From positions 64,668 to 106,148 of the forward strand of contig NZ_KB903224.1 of NCBI RefSeq assembly GCF_000379625.1: 41,481 bases of DNA. Reading direction: 5' to 3'. The notes under the pieces are model-generated. The model ran no database searches. It had not been told where the DNA came from and worked only from the letters and a program-made list of their open reading frames with translations. Shown here in pieces: positions 33,344 through 41,481 of this stretch; the first letter of the stretch is position 1, and the number at the start of each line of letters is the position of its first letter. This stretch comes from Actinomycetospora chiangmaiensis DSM 45062. GTDB taxonomy: Bacteria; Actinomycetota; Actinomycetes; Mycobacteriales; Pseudonocardiaceae. A program made the position numbers and the translations under genes.

Positions 33344-34432
33344 ATGGCCGCTCCCGCTCGTCCCGCGACGCCGCGTCCGCACAAGCCGTGGGTGCCGAAG
33401 CACGTGCGCGTCACCCGGGCCGCGCAGGAGCACGCGCACGCCGACGAGATCGTGCGCCGGTGCGAGGCCCTGGGGTGCGACGACATCGAGCTGCTGAAGG
33501 TCGACCGCATCACCGGTGTGAAGGGCGAGACCGAACGCGAGACGTACGCGCGGGCGAAGGCGACGCTGGCCGTCGTCGTGAGCCCGGATTCAGCGCGGAA
33601 ACTGGACCCGATCCCGCCGTCGGCGGACTGGCGGGTCGACCTCGCGCGCGGCTGCCCGGCGCACTGCCAGTACTGCTACCTCGCCGGGTCGTTGACCGGC
33701 CCGCCGATCACCCGCGTCTACGCCGACCTCGACCGCATCCTCGCCAACCTCGACCGCTACGTCGGACGGGGCCACGTGACCTCGAGGTCGCAGGCCCGCG
33801 CGCACGAGGGCACGACGTTCGAGGCGTCCTGCTACACCGATCCGCTCGGCATCGAGCCGGCGACCGGATCCCTCGCCGCGGCGATCGCGCACGTGGGCAC
33901 ACACGAATGGCCCGGCCCCGTGCAGCTGCGGGCGACGACGAAGTTCGCGGACGTCGACCCGCTGCTCGACCTCCCCCACCACGGCCGCACCCGCCTGCGC
34001 TTCTCCCTCTCGCCGTGGCCGCGCTACGAGGGCGGCACCGATCCGGTCGCCGCCCGCGTCGCCGCGCTCGGGACGCTGGCGTCGGCCGGGTGGCCGGTCG
34101 GGGTCACGCTGGCGCCGATCATTCCCGACGGCGGGTGGGAGGTCGCGTACTCGACGCTGCTCGCCGACGTCGCCGCGGCCGTGCCGGCCGACGCGGACCT
34201 GACGATCGAGTGCATCACCCACCGCTTCACGCCGGGCAGCCGCGAGACGCTCGAGACCTGGTACCCGGCGTCGAAGCTGGAGATGGACCCCGAGCAGCGC
34301 AAGGAGAAGCGCGGGAAGTTCGGGTCGGTGAAGCACGTGTATCCGAACGACGTGATGGACCACCTGCGCTCGACGATCACCGACCAGATCGACGAGCACC
34401 TGCCGCACGCCCGGGTCCTGTACTGGACCTGA
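33344..34432 (+). CDS. Spore photoproduct lyase-like radical SAM protein
   Basis: 362 residues. The radical SAM cluster motif is CPAHCQYCYLAGS (Cys104, Cys108, Cys111), a C-x3-C-x2-C spacing. Cys163 in FEASCYTDPLGIE lies where SPL enzymes have their hydrogen-donor Cys, by my alignment from memory. Spore photoproduct lyase repairs a UV thymine lesion in endospores; this host should not form endospores, so the role may be another lesion or substrate. ATG 33344 follows the divergent MFS gene by 58 bp. The extended C-terminal part (KREKRGKFGSVKHVYPND-like) is also family-typical. Confidence 0.83.
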   Translation: MAAPARPATPRPHKPWVPKHVRVTRAAQEHAHADEIVRRCEALGCDDIELLKVDRITGVKGETERETYARAKATLAVVVSPDSARKLDPIPPSADWRVDLARGCPAHCQYCYLAGSLTGPPITRVYADLDRILANLDRYVGRGHVTSRSQARAHEGTTFEASCYTDPLGIEPATGSLAAAIAHVGTHEWPGPVQLRATTKFADVDPLLDLPHHGRTRLRFSLSPWPRYEGGTDPVAARVAALGTLASAGWPVGVTLAPIIPDGGWEVAYSTLLADVAAAVPADADLTIECITHRFTPGSRETLETWYPASKLEMDPEQRKEKRGKFGSVKHVYPNDVMDHLRSTITDQIDEHLPHARVLYWT

Positions 34433-34450
34433 GTCCGCACAGCACGAACA

Positions 34451-34484
34451 GGCCGCCCGTCACGGTCCTCCGTGACGAGCGGCC
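34451..34484. terminator. Hairpin between convergent genes
   Basis: GGCCGCCCGTCACGG (34451-34465) pairs with CCGTGACGAGCGGCC (34470-34484), one mismatch, 4-nt loop. It separates the radical SAM stop from the convergent DUF4190-like stop. Confidence 0.6.
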
Positions 34485-34506
34485 CGCGCGTGGCGTCTCA
34501 GCCCGA

Positions 34507-35283
34507 CTACTTCGCGCAGGTCACCGTGGCGTTCGGGCCCGTGGCGGAGTTCTGCGCGACCTGGACGCCGTCCTCACGGATGGTGCAGGTGATCGTGTCG
34601 GAGCGGCCCATGTGGTCGAGGTCCGGGGTCAGCGTGGCCGTCATGGTCGGGCCGATCAGCCCGGACACCTGGGCGTCGGCGCTCCACGGCGCCGCCGCGT
34701 CGGCGACCGACGCCATCGCGAGGTTGTCGTTCTGCGACTGGCTGTAGGTGACCGCGACATTCGTCTTCCTGGCCGTCGTGACCTCGTAGGTCACCTGGTG
34801 CACCGCCGCACTCTGCTGCGCGACGGAATTGACGCTCCCGACGAGGACCGCCGTGTACAGGATGCACATGAACAGCGCCACGACAGCGAGCACGAGGCCG
34901 GCGATCGACTTCCCGCGCCCGCTGCGCGCCGTGCGTGACTTCAGCAGTCCGACGAGCGAGAGCACCAGCCCGATCGGCGCGAGCACCCAGGAGACGGTGC
35001 CCACGATCGGGATGAAGGACAGCACCGCGGCGATGATCCCGACGACGAGACCGGCCGTGGCCAGGCCGTTCGTCCCAGGCGGGAGCGGCGGCACGGGCGC
35101 CTGCGGCGGCACGGGGACCGGCGGCTGCGGCGCGGCACCGCGCTGCATCGGGACCAGCGGGCGGGCTGCGGGAGCTGCCGGGTGGGCCAGACGAATCGGC
35201 GCCGTCAGGGCGTCGTCGAACGGCGACGACGCGCTCTGTCCGACGTGACGGCCGTGCCGCGGACCTGCAATTCCCTGCGTCAT
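34507..35283 (-). CDS. DUF4190-type membrane protein with MmpS-like C-terminus
   Basis: 258 residues. A Pro-rich cytoplasmic N-terminus (to about 70) leads into two transmembrane helices of the DUF4190 type, LATAGLVVGIIAAVLSF and SIAGLVLAVVALFMCILYTA, with VSWVLAPIGLVLSLVGL between. The exported domain (about 155-258) reads YEVTTARKTNVAVTYSQSQ ... TITCTIREDGVQVAQNSATG, ending in Cys, which resembles MmpS/beta-sandwich lipid-partner proteins. Function unknown. ATG 35283 is chosen over the upstream frame. Confidence 0.75.
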   Translation of the reverse strand: MTQGIAGPRHGRHVGQSASSPFDDALTAPIRLAHPAAPAARPLVPMQRGAAPQPPVPVPPQAPVPPLPPGTNGLATAGLVVGIIAAVLSFIPIVGTVSWVLAPIGLVLSLVGLLKSRTARSGRGKSIAGLVLAVVALFMCILYTAVLVGSVNSVAQQSAAVHQVTYEVTTARKTNVAVTYSQSQNDNLAMASVADAAAPWSADAQVSGLIGPTMTATLTPDLDHMGRSDTITCTIREDGVQVAQNSATGPNATVTCAK

Positions 35284-35456
35284 TCCCGTGCCCCCGAATT
35301 CCGTGCGGTTGTTGCTCCTCTCTCGCACAGCGCCACCCTGCCGTTACCGAAGCGCGACGATTTCGAGATGTGTCAGCCTTCCGGGCGACATCGGCGCGTT
35401 CTCCCGGCGGGGCTAGCCGTGCGGTGTGGAACGGCGAGGGGGGGGACGGACGAACG

Positions 35457-36344
35457 ATGGACGCCGACACCGAGCGGGCGAACGTCTCCCGCATGTACGA
35501 CTACCTGCTCGGCGGCTCCCGCAATTTCGCCGTCGACCGCGAGCGGGCGGAGGACGCCCTGCTGGCGCACCCCGCCATGCGCCACATCGCCCGCGCCAAC
35601 CGCGCCTACCTGCGGCGCGTCGTGCAATGGTGCCTGGAGCAGGGCATCGACCAGTTCCTCGACCTCGGGTCGGACGTGCCGACGGTCGGCAACGTCCACG
35701 AGGTCGCTCTCCGGTCCGCGCCCTCGGCCCGCGTGGCGTACGTCGACATCGAGCCGGTGGCCGTGGCCCACGCCGCCGAGATTCTCGACGAGCTCGGGAA
35801 CCCCCTCATCACCATCACGCAGGCCGACATCGGCCGGCCGCAGACTGTGTTCGACGCCCCCGGCGTCGGCGGCCTGTTCGACTTCACCCGCCCCATCGCC
35901 GTGCTCGCCATGGCCGCGCTGCACTTCGTGGACGACGACGTCGTCGGGATCACCGCGGAGTACCAGGCCAGGCTGGCGCCGGGCAGTGTCTTCGCGCTGA
36001 GCCACGGCACGGACGACCACGAGAACGAGGCCCTCGCGGCCGGCGTCCGTGCCGCCCGCGACGCCTACCGCAACACCAGCACGCCGCTGTTCCTCCGGGA
36101 CCGACGTGAGATCGCGGCCCTGTTCGGCACGTTCGAGCTGGTCCCGCCTGGCCTGGTGGACGTCGTGGACTGGCCGACCGAGCAACCCGGGACGGAACCC
36201 GCCCTGCTCTACGCCGGGGTCGGTCGGCTCGCCGGGCCGCGACGCACCGCCCGCGGATCGCTGGCCGGGAAGCTCGGCCCCCCGAGCTCCTGGGATTCAG
36301 CCGAGCTCAACGAGGCGATCGCGGACGACTTCGACGTCAACTAG
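35457..36344 (+). CDS. SAM-dependent methyltransferase, DUF574 family
   Basis: 295 residues. The start RMYDYLLGGSRNFAVDRER and motif I QFLDLGSDVPTVGNVHEVA identify the actinobacterial DUF574 (Methyltransf_19) group, which is abundant in such genomes and mostly uncharacterised. Motif II VAYVDIEPVAVAHA and TLHF-like AALHFVDDDVV follow. ATG 35457 has a strong GAGGGGGG ribosome binding site 9 nt upstream. It is divergent from the DUF4190 gene. Confidence 0.88.
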   Translation: MDADTERANVSRMYDYLLGGSRNFAVDRERAEDALLAHPAMRHIARANRAYLRRVVQWCLEQGIDQFLDLGSDVPTVGNVHEVALRSAPSARVAYVDIEPVAVAHAAEILDELGNPLITITQADIGRPQTVFDAPGVGGLFDFTRPIAVLAMAALHFVDDDVVGITAEYQARLAPGSVFALSHGTDDHENEALAAGVRAARDAYRNTSTPLFLRDRREIAALFGTFELVPPGLVDVVDWPTEQPGTEPALLYAGVGRLAGPRRTARGSLAGKLGPPSSWDSAELNEAIADDFDVN

Positions 36345-36376
36345 AGCTACCCAAATTTTCGAGCTACCCTAGGCCG
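36344..36376 (+). promoter_or_regulatory. Promoter of the TetR gene with direct repeats
   Basis: GAGCTACCC occurs at 36344-36352 and 36361-36369, 17 bp apart, with the AT-rich AAATTTT between. TACCCT (36365-36370) in the second copy is a -10 box 6 nt before GTG 36377. Likely an autoregulatory site. Confidence 0.45.
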
Positions 36377-37018
36377 GTGACCGACCAGGGACTTCGTGAG
36401 CGCAAGAAGGCCGAGACGCGGCAGCGGATCGCCGACGTCGCCGGACACCTCTTCGCCGAGCACGGGTTCGACGACGTCGCGATGACCGACGTCGCACGGG
36501 CGGCCGACGTCTCCGAGCAGACCGTCTACAACTACTTCCCCGCGAAGACCGACCTCGTCCTCGATAGCGCCGAGGCGATTCGGCAGCGCCTGCACGACCT
36601 CGTCCTCCACCGGCCCCCGGACACCAGCCCGGCGAAGGCGCTGGAGGTCGTGGCGTTCGAGGACATCGAGCGCGCGCAGACGGACGACCTCGCGGAGCAG
36701 CGCGGACAGTTCTTCGCGCTGTGCGTCAGCAGCCACGTCGTCCGGCGCTTCGGGTTGGCGGTCCGCGACGAGCAGGTGGCGATGGTCCGCGCCGCGCTCG
36801 CCGCCACTGATCCGGGCCTGCATCCCGGACTCGCGCACGTGCACGCAGCCGCGCTCGTGGCGGCACTGCAGCTCGTCGGCGACACCATCGGCGGCGCAGT
36901 CGTGCGCGGAGACTTCCCACCCGACGTCGTGAAGGCGCTCGAGGAGACCGCCCGGCTGGCGTTCGACGACCTCGACGAGCACTTCCAGCGCTTCGTGCCC
37001 GGGGAGGAACCGTCGTGA
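36377..37018 (+). CDS. TetR-family regulator
   Basis: 213 residues. The helix-turn-helix is VAMTDVARAADVSEQTVYNY followed by FPAKTDLVLD. The longer ligand domain is unassigned. GTG 36377 is leaderless by its -10 box. Its stop overlaps a GTG that begins a flavin-monooxygenase-like stub, so the original target was probably that gene, now mostly lost. Confidence 0.88.
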   Translation: MTDQGLRERKKAETRQRIADVAGHLFAEHGFDDVAMTDVARAADVSEQTVYNYFPAKTDLVLDSAEAIRQRLHDLVLHRPPDTSPAKALEVVAFEDIERAQTDDLAEQRGQFFALCVSSHVVRRFGLAVRDEQVAMVRAALAATDPGLHPGLAHVHAAALVAALQLVGDTIGGAVVRGDFPPDVVKALEETARLAFDDLDEHFQRFVPGEEPS

Positions 37019-37090
37019 CGCGCGTTCTCATCAGCGGAGCGAGCGCTGCCGGCCCCACGGGTTCGAGGTCGGTGCGGGTCAGGCGCGGCA
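37015..37090 (+). pseudogene. Stub of an FAD-dependent monooxygenase gene
   Basis: GTG 37015 overlaps the TetR stop by 4 nt and begins VTRVLISGASAAGP, the usual N-terminus of group A flavin monooxygenases with the start of the FAD-binding motif. The next expected block (leading into HGFEV) appears only in another frame at about 37054-37070. After that nothing fits, and the convergent DUF3291 stop lies at 37079. I read this as the 5' remnant of a deleted gene. Confidence 0.5.
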
Positions 37091-37582
37091 CAACCAGCCG
37101 GTGTCGATCAGGGCCGGGTCGATCGCGTCCGGTGCGGGGAACGGCTGCTGGAAGGTGAACGCATCCGCCGTCGGCCCGAGGTCACGGAGCCGGCTCAGGC
37201 GCTCCTCCGCGTCGGCGACCGTCGGGCGGTAGCCGACCGGCACCCACCACAGCGTCTGATGCGCCTCGGCCATCCGCGGGAACGACCGGCGCCGCTGTCG
37301 TAGAACCGCGACGTGGGTGGGGTCGCGGTAGACGAAGTCGCCGAGGGACTCGAGCGACGCCCAGACGGACATGTTGATGATCATGTCGTCGTCGTCGTCG
37401 TCGAAGACGCGGAGGGCGGTCGCGTCGCCGTCCTCCGTCTGCAGCCGCCACCGGAACCCCGGCGCGGCGTCGGCGACCGCGTTGACCGCCTCCAGCGCGT
37501 CGGTGAACCACGCGAGCTCCGGTGAGGTCAGCGGGGCCGACGGGGTCGCGACGTTGACCTGAGCCAGCTCCCACAGGGTCAC
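37079..37582 (-). CDS. DUF3291 protein
   Basis: 167 residues. The start WELAQVNVA and the core PGFRWRLQTEDGDATALRVF and NMSVWASLESLGDFVYR match DUF3291, which has a dimeric alpha/beta barrel-like appearance. The run DDDDDDM near 61-67 is unusual. Function unknown. The conserved AHQTLWWVPVGYRPTVADAE segment completes the domain. Confidence 0.87.
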   Translation of the reverse strand: MTLWELAQVNVATPSAPLTSPELAWFTDALEAVNAVADAAPGFRWRLQTEDGDATALRVFDDDDDDMIINMSVWASLESLGDFVYRDPTHVAVLRQRRRSFPRMAEAHQTLWWVPVGYRPTVADAEERLSRLRDLGPTADAFTFQQPFPAPDAIDPALIDTGWLCRA

Positions 37583-37633
37583 GTGATCGGAACGTAGAGG
37601 TGTTCCGGTGACGGATCCAGGCCGGTGTCGGAA

Positions 37634-37993
37634 CTAGCCGTCCTGGCCCACGAGGACCGTGTAGAGCCGCGCGATCTTCCCGTCGACGACGAGGCTCATG
37701 TCGACCCCGCGCACCACCGGCTCCCCGTCGGGCGGGCCGAACGTCCACGGCGCGTGGATGAGGTCGTCGAGCACGTGCGCCGGGCCCGACGGGGCGAAGA
37801 CGAACCCGGGTGCGGAGTCGAGCAGGCCCTGCACCTTTTCGCTGATCGCCTCGTGCCCGCGCGACGAGCCCTCGGCGTCGGTGAAGACGATGTCGTCGCG
37901 GTAGACCTCGGCCATCACTCGCAGCCGGGCGTCCGGGTCGCGCTCGTTGAACACGCGCAGGGTGGCGTCGACGAGGGTCTCGATCTCGGGCAC
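37634..37993 (-). CDS. SnoaL-like (NTF2-fold) protein
   Basis: 119 residues, alpha+beta cone fold: VYRDDIVFTDAEGSSRGHEA, then a hydrophobic pocket and VVRGVDMSLVVDGKIARL. SnoaL-like proteins include cyclases, isomerases and ligand binders; the catalytic residues are not obvious. GTG 37993 has GAGGAG upstream and is preferred over the longer frame. Confidence 0.8.
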   Translation of the reverse strand: MPEIETLVDATLRVFNERDPDARLRVMAEVYRDDIVFTDAEGSSRGHEAISEKVQGLLDSAPGFVFAPSGPAHVLDDLIHAPWTFGPPDGEPVVRGVDMSLVVDGKIARLYTVLVGQDG

Positions 37994-38119
37994 GGATGGC
38001 TCCTCGGGCGTGAGCGTTCGGGAATGTCCACAACGCCGAGGACCCGCCGGATGATCCCACCCTCGGACGAGCACGCCGGCGCCACCCGTCGTCGGCGGGA
38101 TGCGGCGCCGCGGTGTCCG

Positions 38120-38638
38120 TCAGCCGCGGAGGGGCACCGACGAACCCGCCCAGGCGCCGGGGTAGGAGTCGACGACCTTGTTGAGCTCGCTCTGGTAGTA
38201 GAGCGACACCAGGCCGAAGGCGAAGCAGAGCAGCAGGCCGATCCCCGCGCTGCACGTGGGGCGGAGGCCGGCGGCGCGCTGCGCGGCGGCGATGCGGTTC
38301 CCGGTGTTGTAGAGCGACACGAGCGGCGCGACGACCGTCCAGCCGAGGAACAGCAGGACCAGCATCGGCCCGGCGACCGGGACGACCCGACGGCGGTCGA
38401 ACTCGGCCATCTCGCGGTGGATCTTGTAGTACCAGACGTAGCTGTAGACGCCGAAGGTGATGAACGGCAGTCCGAGCCAGACGCCGCCCGGGTTGCGCCG
38501 CTTCATCGCGAGCCCCGTCGGCACCTGCTGTGGGAGCCCGCCGGCCGGGCTCACCGCCGGCTGCTGGTACTGCGCCGGGATGTAGAGCCGGTCGGTGACC
38601 GCCGACGCCTCGGGCGGCTGCGGCGACCACGCCGTCAT
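38120..38638 (-). CDS. DUF4234 membrane protein
   Basis: 172 residues. A Gln/Pro-rich N-terminus (1-45) precedes the DUF4234 core: MKRRNPGGVWLGLPFITFGV, YSYVWYYKIHREMAEFDRR, then two more hydrophobic segments and LYYQSELNKVVDSYPG. Three or four transmembrane helices are likely. Function unknown. ATG 38638 is chosen; the frame stays open upstream without conserved text. Confidence 0.82.
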   Translation of the reverse strand: MTAWSPQPPEASAVTDRLYIPAQYQQPAVSPAGGLPQQVPTGLAMKRRNPGGVWLGLPFITFGVYSYVWYYKIHREMAEFDRRRVVPVAGPMLVLLFLGWTVVAPLVSLYNTGNRIAAAQRAAGLRPTCSAGIGLLLCFAFGLVSLYYQSELNKVVDSYPGAWAGSSVPLRG

Positions 38639-39050
38639 GGTCCGCGCCTGACCTCGCGGCGGCGTGGCGTGCCGGCCCCCGCTCGTCGGGCGGGGCGTTG
38701 AATCAGGCGCGACGGTCATCCGTGGGTCCCCCGACAGTCTCGGTCCAGCGTGGCGGTGTCCCGACCCGTCCGGAGGCGGAACTGCTTGGACTGTCGCGCT
38801 GTCCGGGGATCTCGTTATGCGGCAACCAGGTGTCGTCGTTGCGCCGTCAGGTGCGTTCCACGGCGGCCGCCGGCGCGTAGGGAGGGTGGCGGCGCGCAAA
38901 CGCCGGCCTCACGACCATGATCGGAAGATCGTGACCGACACGCGCAAGCTGTGCTGAGACACGCTCACGTAGTCGCGATCTTGCTGCGCCGCGGACGCGG
39001 GCGACCGCCCTGAGCAGCGCAACCACACTCGGCGTCGGGAAGAGCGGACC
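38639..39050. other. 412-bp stretch without a supported gene
   Basis: Short open frames exist but none has family-like text. A near-perfect inverted repeat, CATGATC-GGAA-GATCGTG, lies at about 38912-38929. This is the chromosomal side of the junction with the integrated element. Confidence 0.4.
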
Positions 39051-39096
39051 TGGAGCCGGCGCGGGGAATCGAACCCCGGACCTTTCGCTTACAAGG
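39051..39096 (-). other. tRNA-Thr(TGT) 3'-half: probable attachment site
   Basis: On the minus strand the sequence runs CTTGTAAGCGAAAGGTC, then GGGGTTCGATTCCCCGCG, then CCGGCTCCA: an anticodon loop with TGT, variable loop, T arm, acceptor 3' strand and CCA. The 5' half is missing; the bases before the anticodon loop do not pair with the stem and there is no 5' acceptor strand. This is the usual footprint of site-specific integration into a tRNA 3' end. The intact tRNA should lie at the other end of the element, right of the window. Confidence 0.75.
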
Positions 39097-39667
39097 GCCA
39101 CGCGGCTCGTCTAGAGGAGTCGATCCTCTCGGTCTGACTCGGGGCGCTGTCCTGGACGAACACCAGCAGACGGCCGTGAACCCGAGGCGGCTGCTACACG
39201 ACTGCTACACGGCTCTCACCGCACGGCTCGTGCTCGGGGTCTCTGCCTCGGCGGCACGGGGTCGCCTCGGACAGGTCGATCGTGCCGGGGCAAGGGCCAC
39301 CACGTCGACCCCCTCAAGGCTCCTGCACGAGCTGGCCCTTGCGGCGGTGCGAGCGGGCTGTCAGACCCCGCAAGCGCCGACGAGGGCGAGACCCCGTCCC
39401 GACCACCACTGCACTCCCGACCGCCGCGCTGCCGGGTCCCCCTCTCCTGAAAACGGTGTCCTGGTCCAGGGCGGAGCGCCTGGTCGCCGAAGGCCGTTCC
39501 TCGACTCGCTGATCCCGTTCGCCGCCGTCTCGCTGCTCTGACCGCCAGGGCCGCGAGACGACGGCCCTTCTGACGCGCCCACCGCAAGGCCCCGACGGGT
39601 CCTGTGGCGATGCCGCGCGTCCGCATCCGGTCAGCCAGGCGAGACGGCCTCCCCGAGAGGTCCCGCC
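39097..39667. other. Element end without an intact gene
   Basis: 571 bases between the attachment site and the replication gene. An integrase is expected next to such a site but I find none. A tight direct repeat, CTGCTACACGACTGCTACACG, lies at about 39190-39212. A plus-strand frame (39176-39541) is open but low in complexity and I do not trust it. Confidence 0.45.
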
Positions 39668-40969
39668 GTGTCCCACTCCCCCAGCTCGAGCAACGCGACC
39701 AGCCCGTCCTCGTCCAGGTCGGCGCGGTCGTCGTGGGCTGTTCTGCCTGATCCGTGGCGCTCGTACACCCCTGCGCCTGCCTCTTCGGCTTCGTCGGTGG
39801 CGGCCGGGGGAGGCGTGGCCGGCCCGCCGGCCCGGGTCGAAGACAGGAGCGGCCGGCGGGAGCCGGCCGCGTCCGACCCGGCCGCTGCCCCGGCGTCAGC
39901 GGAGGGCCGCGCGCCTGGGCTTGTTCTATGTGCCATATCGGGCCGCCAGCCCACCGACACCACCGCTGACCTAGACGAGACCCCGGCTGGCACCGAGGTC
40001 CCGAACACCGCCGCTGGGCTGTGGACCCCGGCGTTCCCCTCCCCCGAACTGGTCGACGCCGCAGCCGCGATACTGCCCGCCGTTCGCGAGGAACCCGGCA
40101 CGCTCGCCGAGGGGCCACGATGGGAGCTGACCGTCGGACCGGGCATCTTCCAGGTCGCGTGCCGGGACTGGGCCCGCCGCGAGCGCACTGAGGAGCGGGC
40201 CCGATCGGCACGCGTGAAGGACGTGGACGCCTTGGTGGCCGCGTTCGTCGCTACCGGCGAGTGGCCCGCTCCGCCACCGCCTCGGTCGGCGATCACGTCG
40301 TGGTCGCGCAAGAGCAGGGCGAACATGACCAAGCGGCTGTGCGAGCTGGACTACACACCCCTGTACGCCTCGGGCCGGTTGCCGGCGATGGTCACGCTGA
40401 CCTACCCCGGCGACTGGGTCACCGTCGCCCCCAACGGGGCCGACTTGAAGCGACACATGAAGGCACTCCGCAAGCGCTACGCCCGCGCCTGGGGCGAGGA
40501 GTGGCGCTGCGTGTGGAAGCTGGAGTTTCAACGCCGGGGAGCCCCCCATGTCCACATGCTCTGCACCCCGCCGCACGGCCTCGCGCGCACCACCGGCGAG
40601 CAGTTCGCGGTGTGGCTCTCACGGTCCTGGGCCGAGGTCGTTGACCATCCCGACTCCGAGCAGCGCCTCCGCCACGAGCGCGCCGGGACCGCCCTGGACT
40701 ACGCCGAGGGCCTACGGGCCACCGACCCGCGCCGGGTCGCGGCGTACTTCACCAAGCACGGCCTCATGGCGGCCAAGGAGTACCAGCACGACGTCCCACC
40801 CGAGTGGTCCGAACCCGGCACCGGCCCTGGTCGGTTTTGGGGCGTCTGGAATCTCCACCGAGCCGTGCGCACCGTGCACGTCAGCGCCCAGTACGGCATC
40901 CGTGAAGCGCCCCGGGTTCAGTGGAGGCTGGGTTCTCCCGAGAGTGGATCTTCTCGGGCTGCTTGGTGA
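39668..40969 (+). pseudogene. HUH-type replication initiator, 3' end cut by IS3
   Basis: Rolling-circle-type initiator like those of actinomycete integrative plasmids, 433 residues as read. Motif 1 is LPAMVTLTYPGDW near 238-250. The metal-binding HUH motif is GAPHVHML (His294, His296). The likely nicking Tyr is Tyr360 in RRVAAYFTKHG. Family text continues to GRFWGVWNL and about residue 415, then the frame enters the IS3 element (40918 on), which supplies the last 17 codons. It is therefore probably truncated. The first 80 Ser/Pro-rich residues are doubtful; translation may start later. Confidence 0.7.
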
Positions 40970-41481
40970 GCGTAGTAGTTCTGTTCGTGCTCGACCGGCG
41001 GAACGTGTCCGAGCTTCGAGTGCAGGCGGCTGGTGTTGAACCAGTGAGCCCAGGACGCGGTGACCAGTTCGAGGTCGTTGACGGTGCGGATCGGGCCGTC
41101 GCGGGTGACGCACTCGGTCTTGTAGAGCCCGATCAGCGACTCCGCGAGGGCGTTGTCGTAGGAGTCGCCGATCGACCCGATGGAGGCCAGGGCGCCGGCC
41201 TCGAGCAGCCGTTCGCCGTAGCGGATCGCGGTGTACTGCGACCCGGCATCGGAGTGGTGGATCAGCCCGTCGAGCCGCCCATCAGTCGTCTGACCAGCGC
41301 GTTCCCGGGTCCACAGCGCCATCTCCAAGGCGTCGAGGGGCAGCTCGGTAGGCATCCGGGCCGCGCAGCGCCAGCCGACGATGCGCCGCGAGTACACGTC
41401 GGAGACGAACGCGGTGAAGACCATGCCCGACCAGGTCGGGACGTAGGTCATGTCCACGACCCAGAGCTGGTTCGGGCGCTG
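40918..41481 (-). mobile_element. IS3-family transposase (OrfB), cut by the window edge
   Basis: DDE transposase core, reading from beyond 41481 to a stop at 40918-40920. The visible part holds QLWVVDMTYVPTW (first Asp), LIHHSDAGSQYTAI (second Asp) and SYDNALAESLIGLYKTE (Glu), and ends WFNTSRLHSKLGHVPP and a variable tail. The catalytic triad is complete, so this half of the gene is intact. The left end of the IS lies at or just before 40918, within the replication gene. The other end and OrfA are outside. Confidence 0.9.

Noticed and set aside
30554..33439. Open minus frame of 961 codons
   Set aside because: It strings together the haemoglobin frame and shadows of the hydrolase and MFS genes. 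Only the haemoglobin part is real; it stays open because of the frameshift and GC bias.
38664..38957. A 97-codon plus-strand frame beside the DUF4234 gene
   Set aside because: No domain, no ribosome binding site and Arg-rich text typical of chance frames.
39051..39130. A complete tRNA gene at 39051
   Set aside because: Only the anticodon-loop-to-CCA half is present. No 5' acceptor strand, D arm or pairing 5' anticodon stem can be found.
39176..39541. A 121-codon plus-strand gene inside the element
   Set aside because: Low-complexity text, no family resemblance, and competing open frames on both strands.
39631..39760. C-terminus-like text (DLDEDGLVALLELGEWD) on the minus strand opposite the start of the replication gene
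   Set aside because: It looks protein-like for about 40 codons, but upstream the frame becomes a shadow of the replication gene. Kept only as a doubt about where the initiator starts.

Overview
The window is very GC-rich, uses many GTG starts and has short intergenic gaps, as in an actinobacterium. The order moeA-psd-pssA-AAA ATPase, then a LytR_C protein, a DUF3263 protein and peptide deformylase matches, as I recall it, the Rv0438c-Rv0429c block of Mycobacterium tuberculosis. Together with the accessory gene types this suggests Pseudonocardiaceae, probably Pseudonocardia or a relative. The genus is an inference; no rRNA gene is present.

Layout. 1-143: 45-bp tandem repeats. 258-7785: conserved housekeeping block (molybdopterin molybdenumtransferase, phosphatidylethanolamine synthesis, Cdc48-type ATPase, LytR_C protein, DUF3263, deformylase), followed by an HtrA-like protease. 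8995-12581: a TPP riboswitch and thiD, then a convergent TetR/MGT glycosyltransferase pair, then a second thiD. 12607-17625: 2-hydroxyacid dehydrogenase, membrane protein, cytochrome P450, SRPBCC protein, alpha/beta hydrolase, and a DUF6247-like gene followed by what looks like a broken toxin. 17676-20510: thiO-thiS-thiG on the minus strand behind a second TPP riboswitch, with thiE divergent; together they cover thiazole synthesis and the coupling step. 20544-26345: hydrolases, a Pro/Thr-rich membrane protein, an SGNH esterase, a small-protein/Cys-cluster pair, DUF3159, VOC and TetR. 26423-34432: AurF-like diiron oxygenase, TauD-like dioxygenase, GT4 glycosyltransferase, GXWXG/DUF4334 protein, a Cys-nucleophile hydrolase, a frameshifted truncated haemoglobin, an MFS exporter and a spore-photoproduct-lyase-like radical SAM protein. 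34507-38638: DUF4190/MmpS-like protein, DUF574-type methyltransferase, TetR with an apparent flavin-monooxygenase stub, DUF3291, SnoaL-like and DUF4234 proteins.

The right end (39051-41481) looks like one edge of an integrated actinomycete element. It has a 46-bp 3' half of a tRNA-Thr(TGT), no integrase in view, and an HUH-type replication initiator whose 3' end runs into an IS3-family transposase that continues past the window.

Themes. Thiamine genes form two riboswitch-controlled clusters 10 kb apart, with two similar thiD copies. Ends of many gene pairs carry long palindromes belonging to at least two repeated families, some of which encode the stop codons of the flanking genes. Many genes have a TANNNT -10 box 6-9 nt before the start codon, which implies leaderless transcripts. 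A 14-mer, TCCCGACGACGGGT, occurs six times exactly, mostly inside genes. I saw no CRISPR array, rRNA operon or recognisable defence island. The most unusual signals are the repeat families, the 14-mer and the eroded element.
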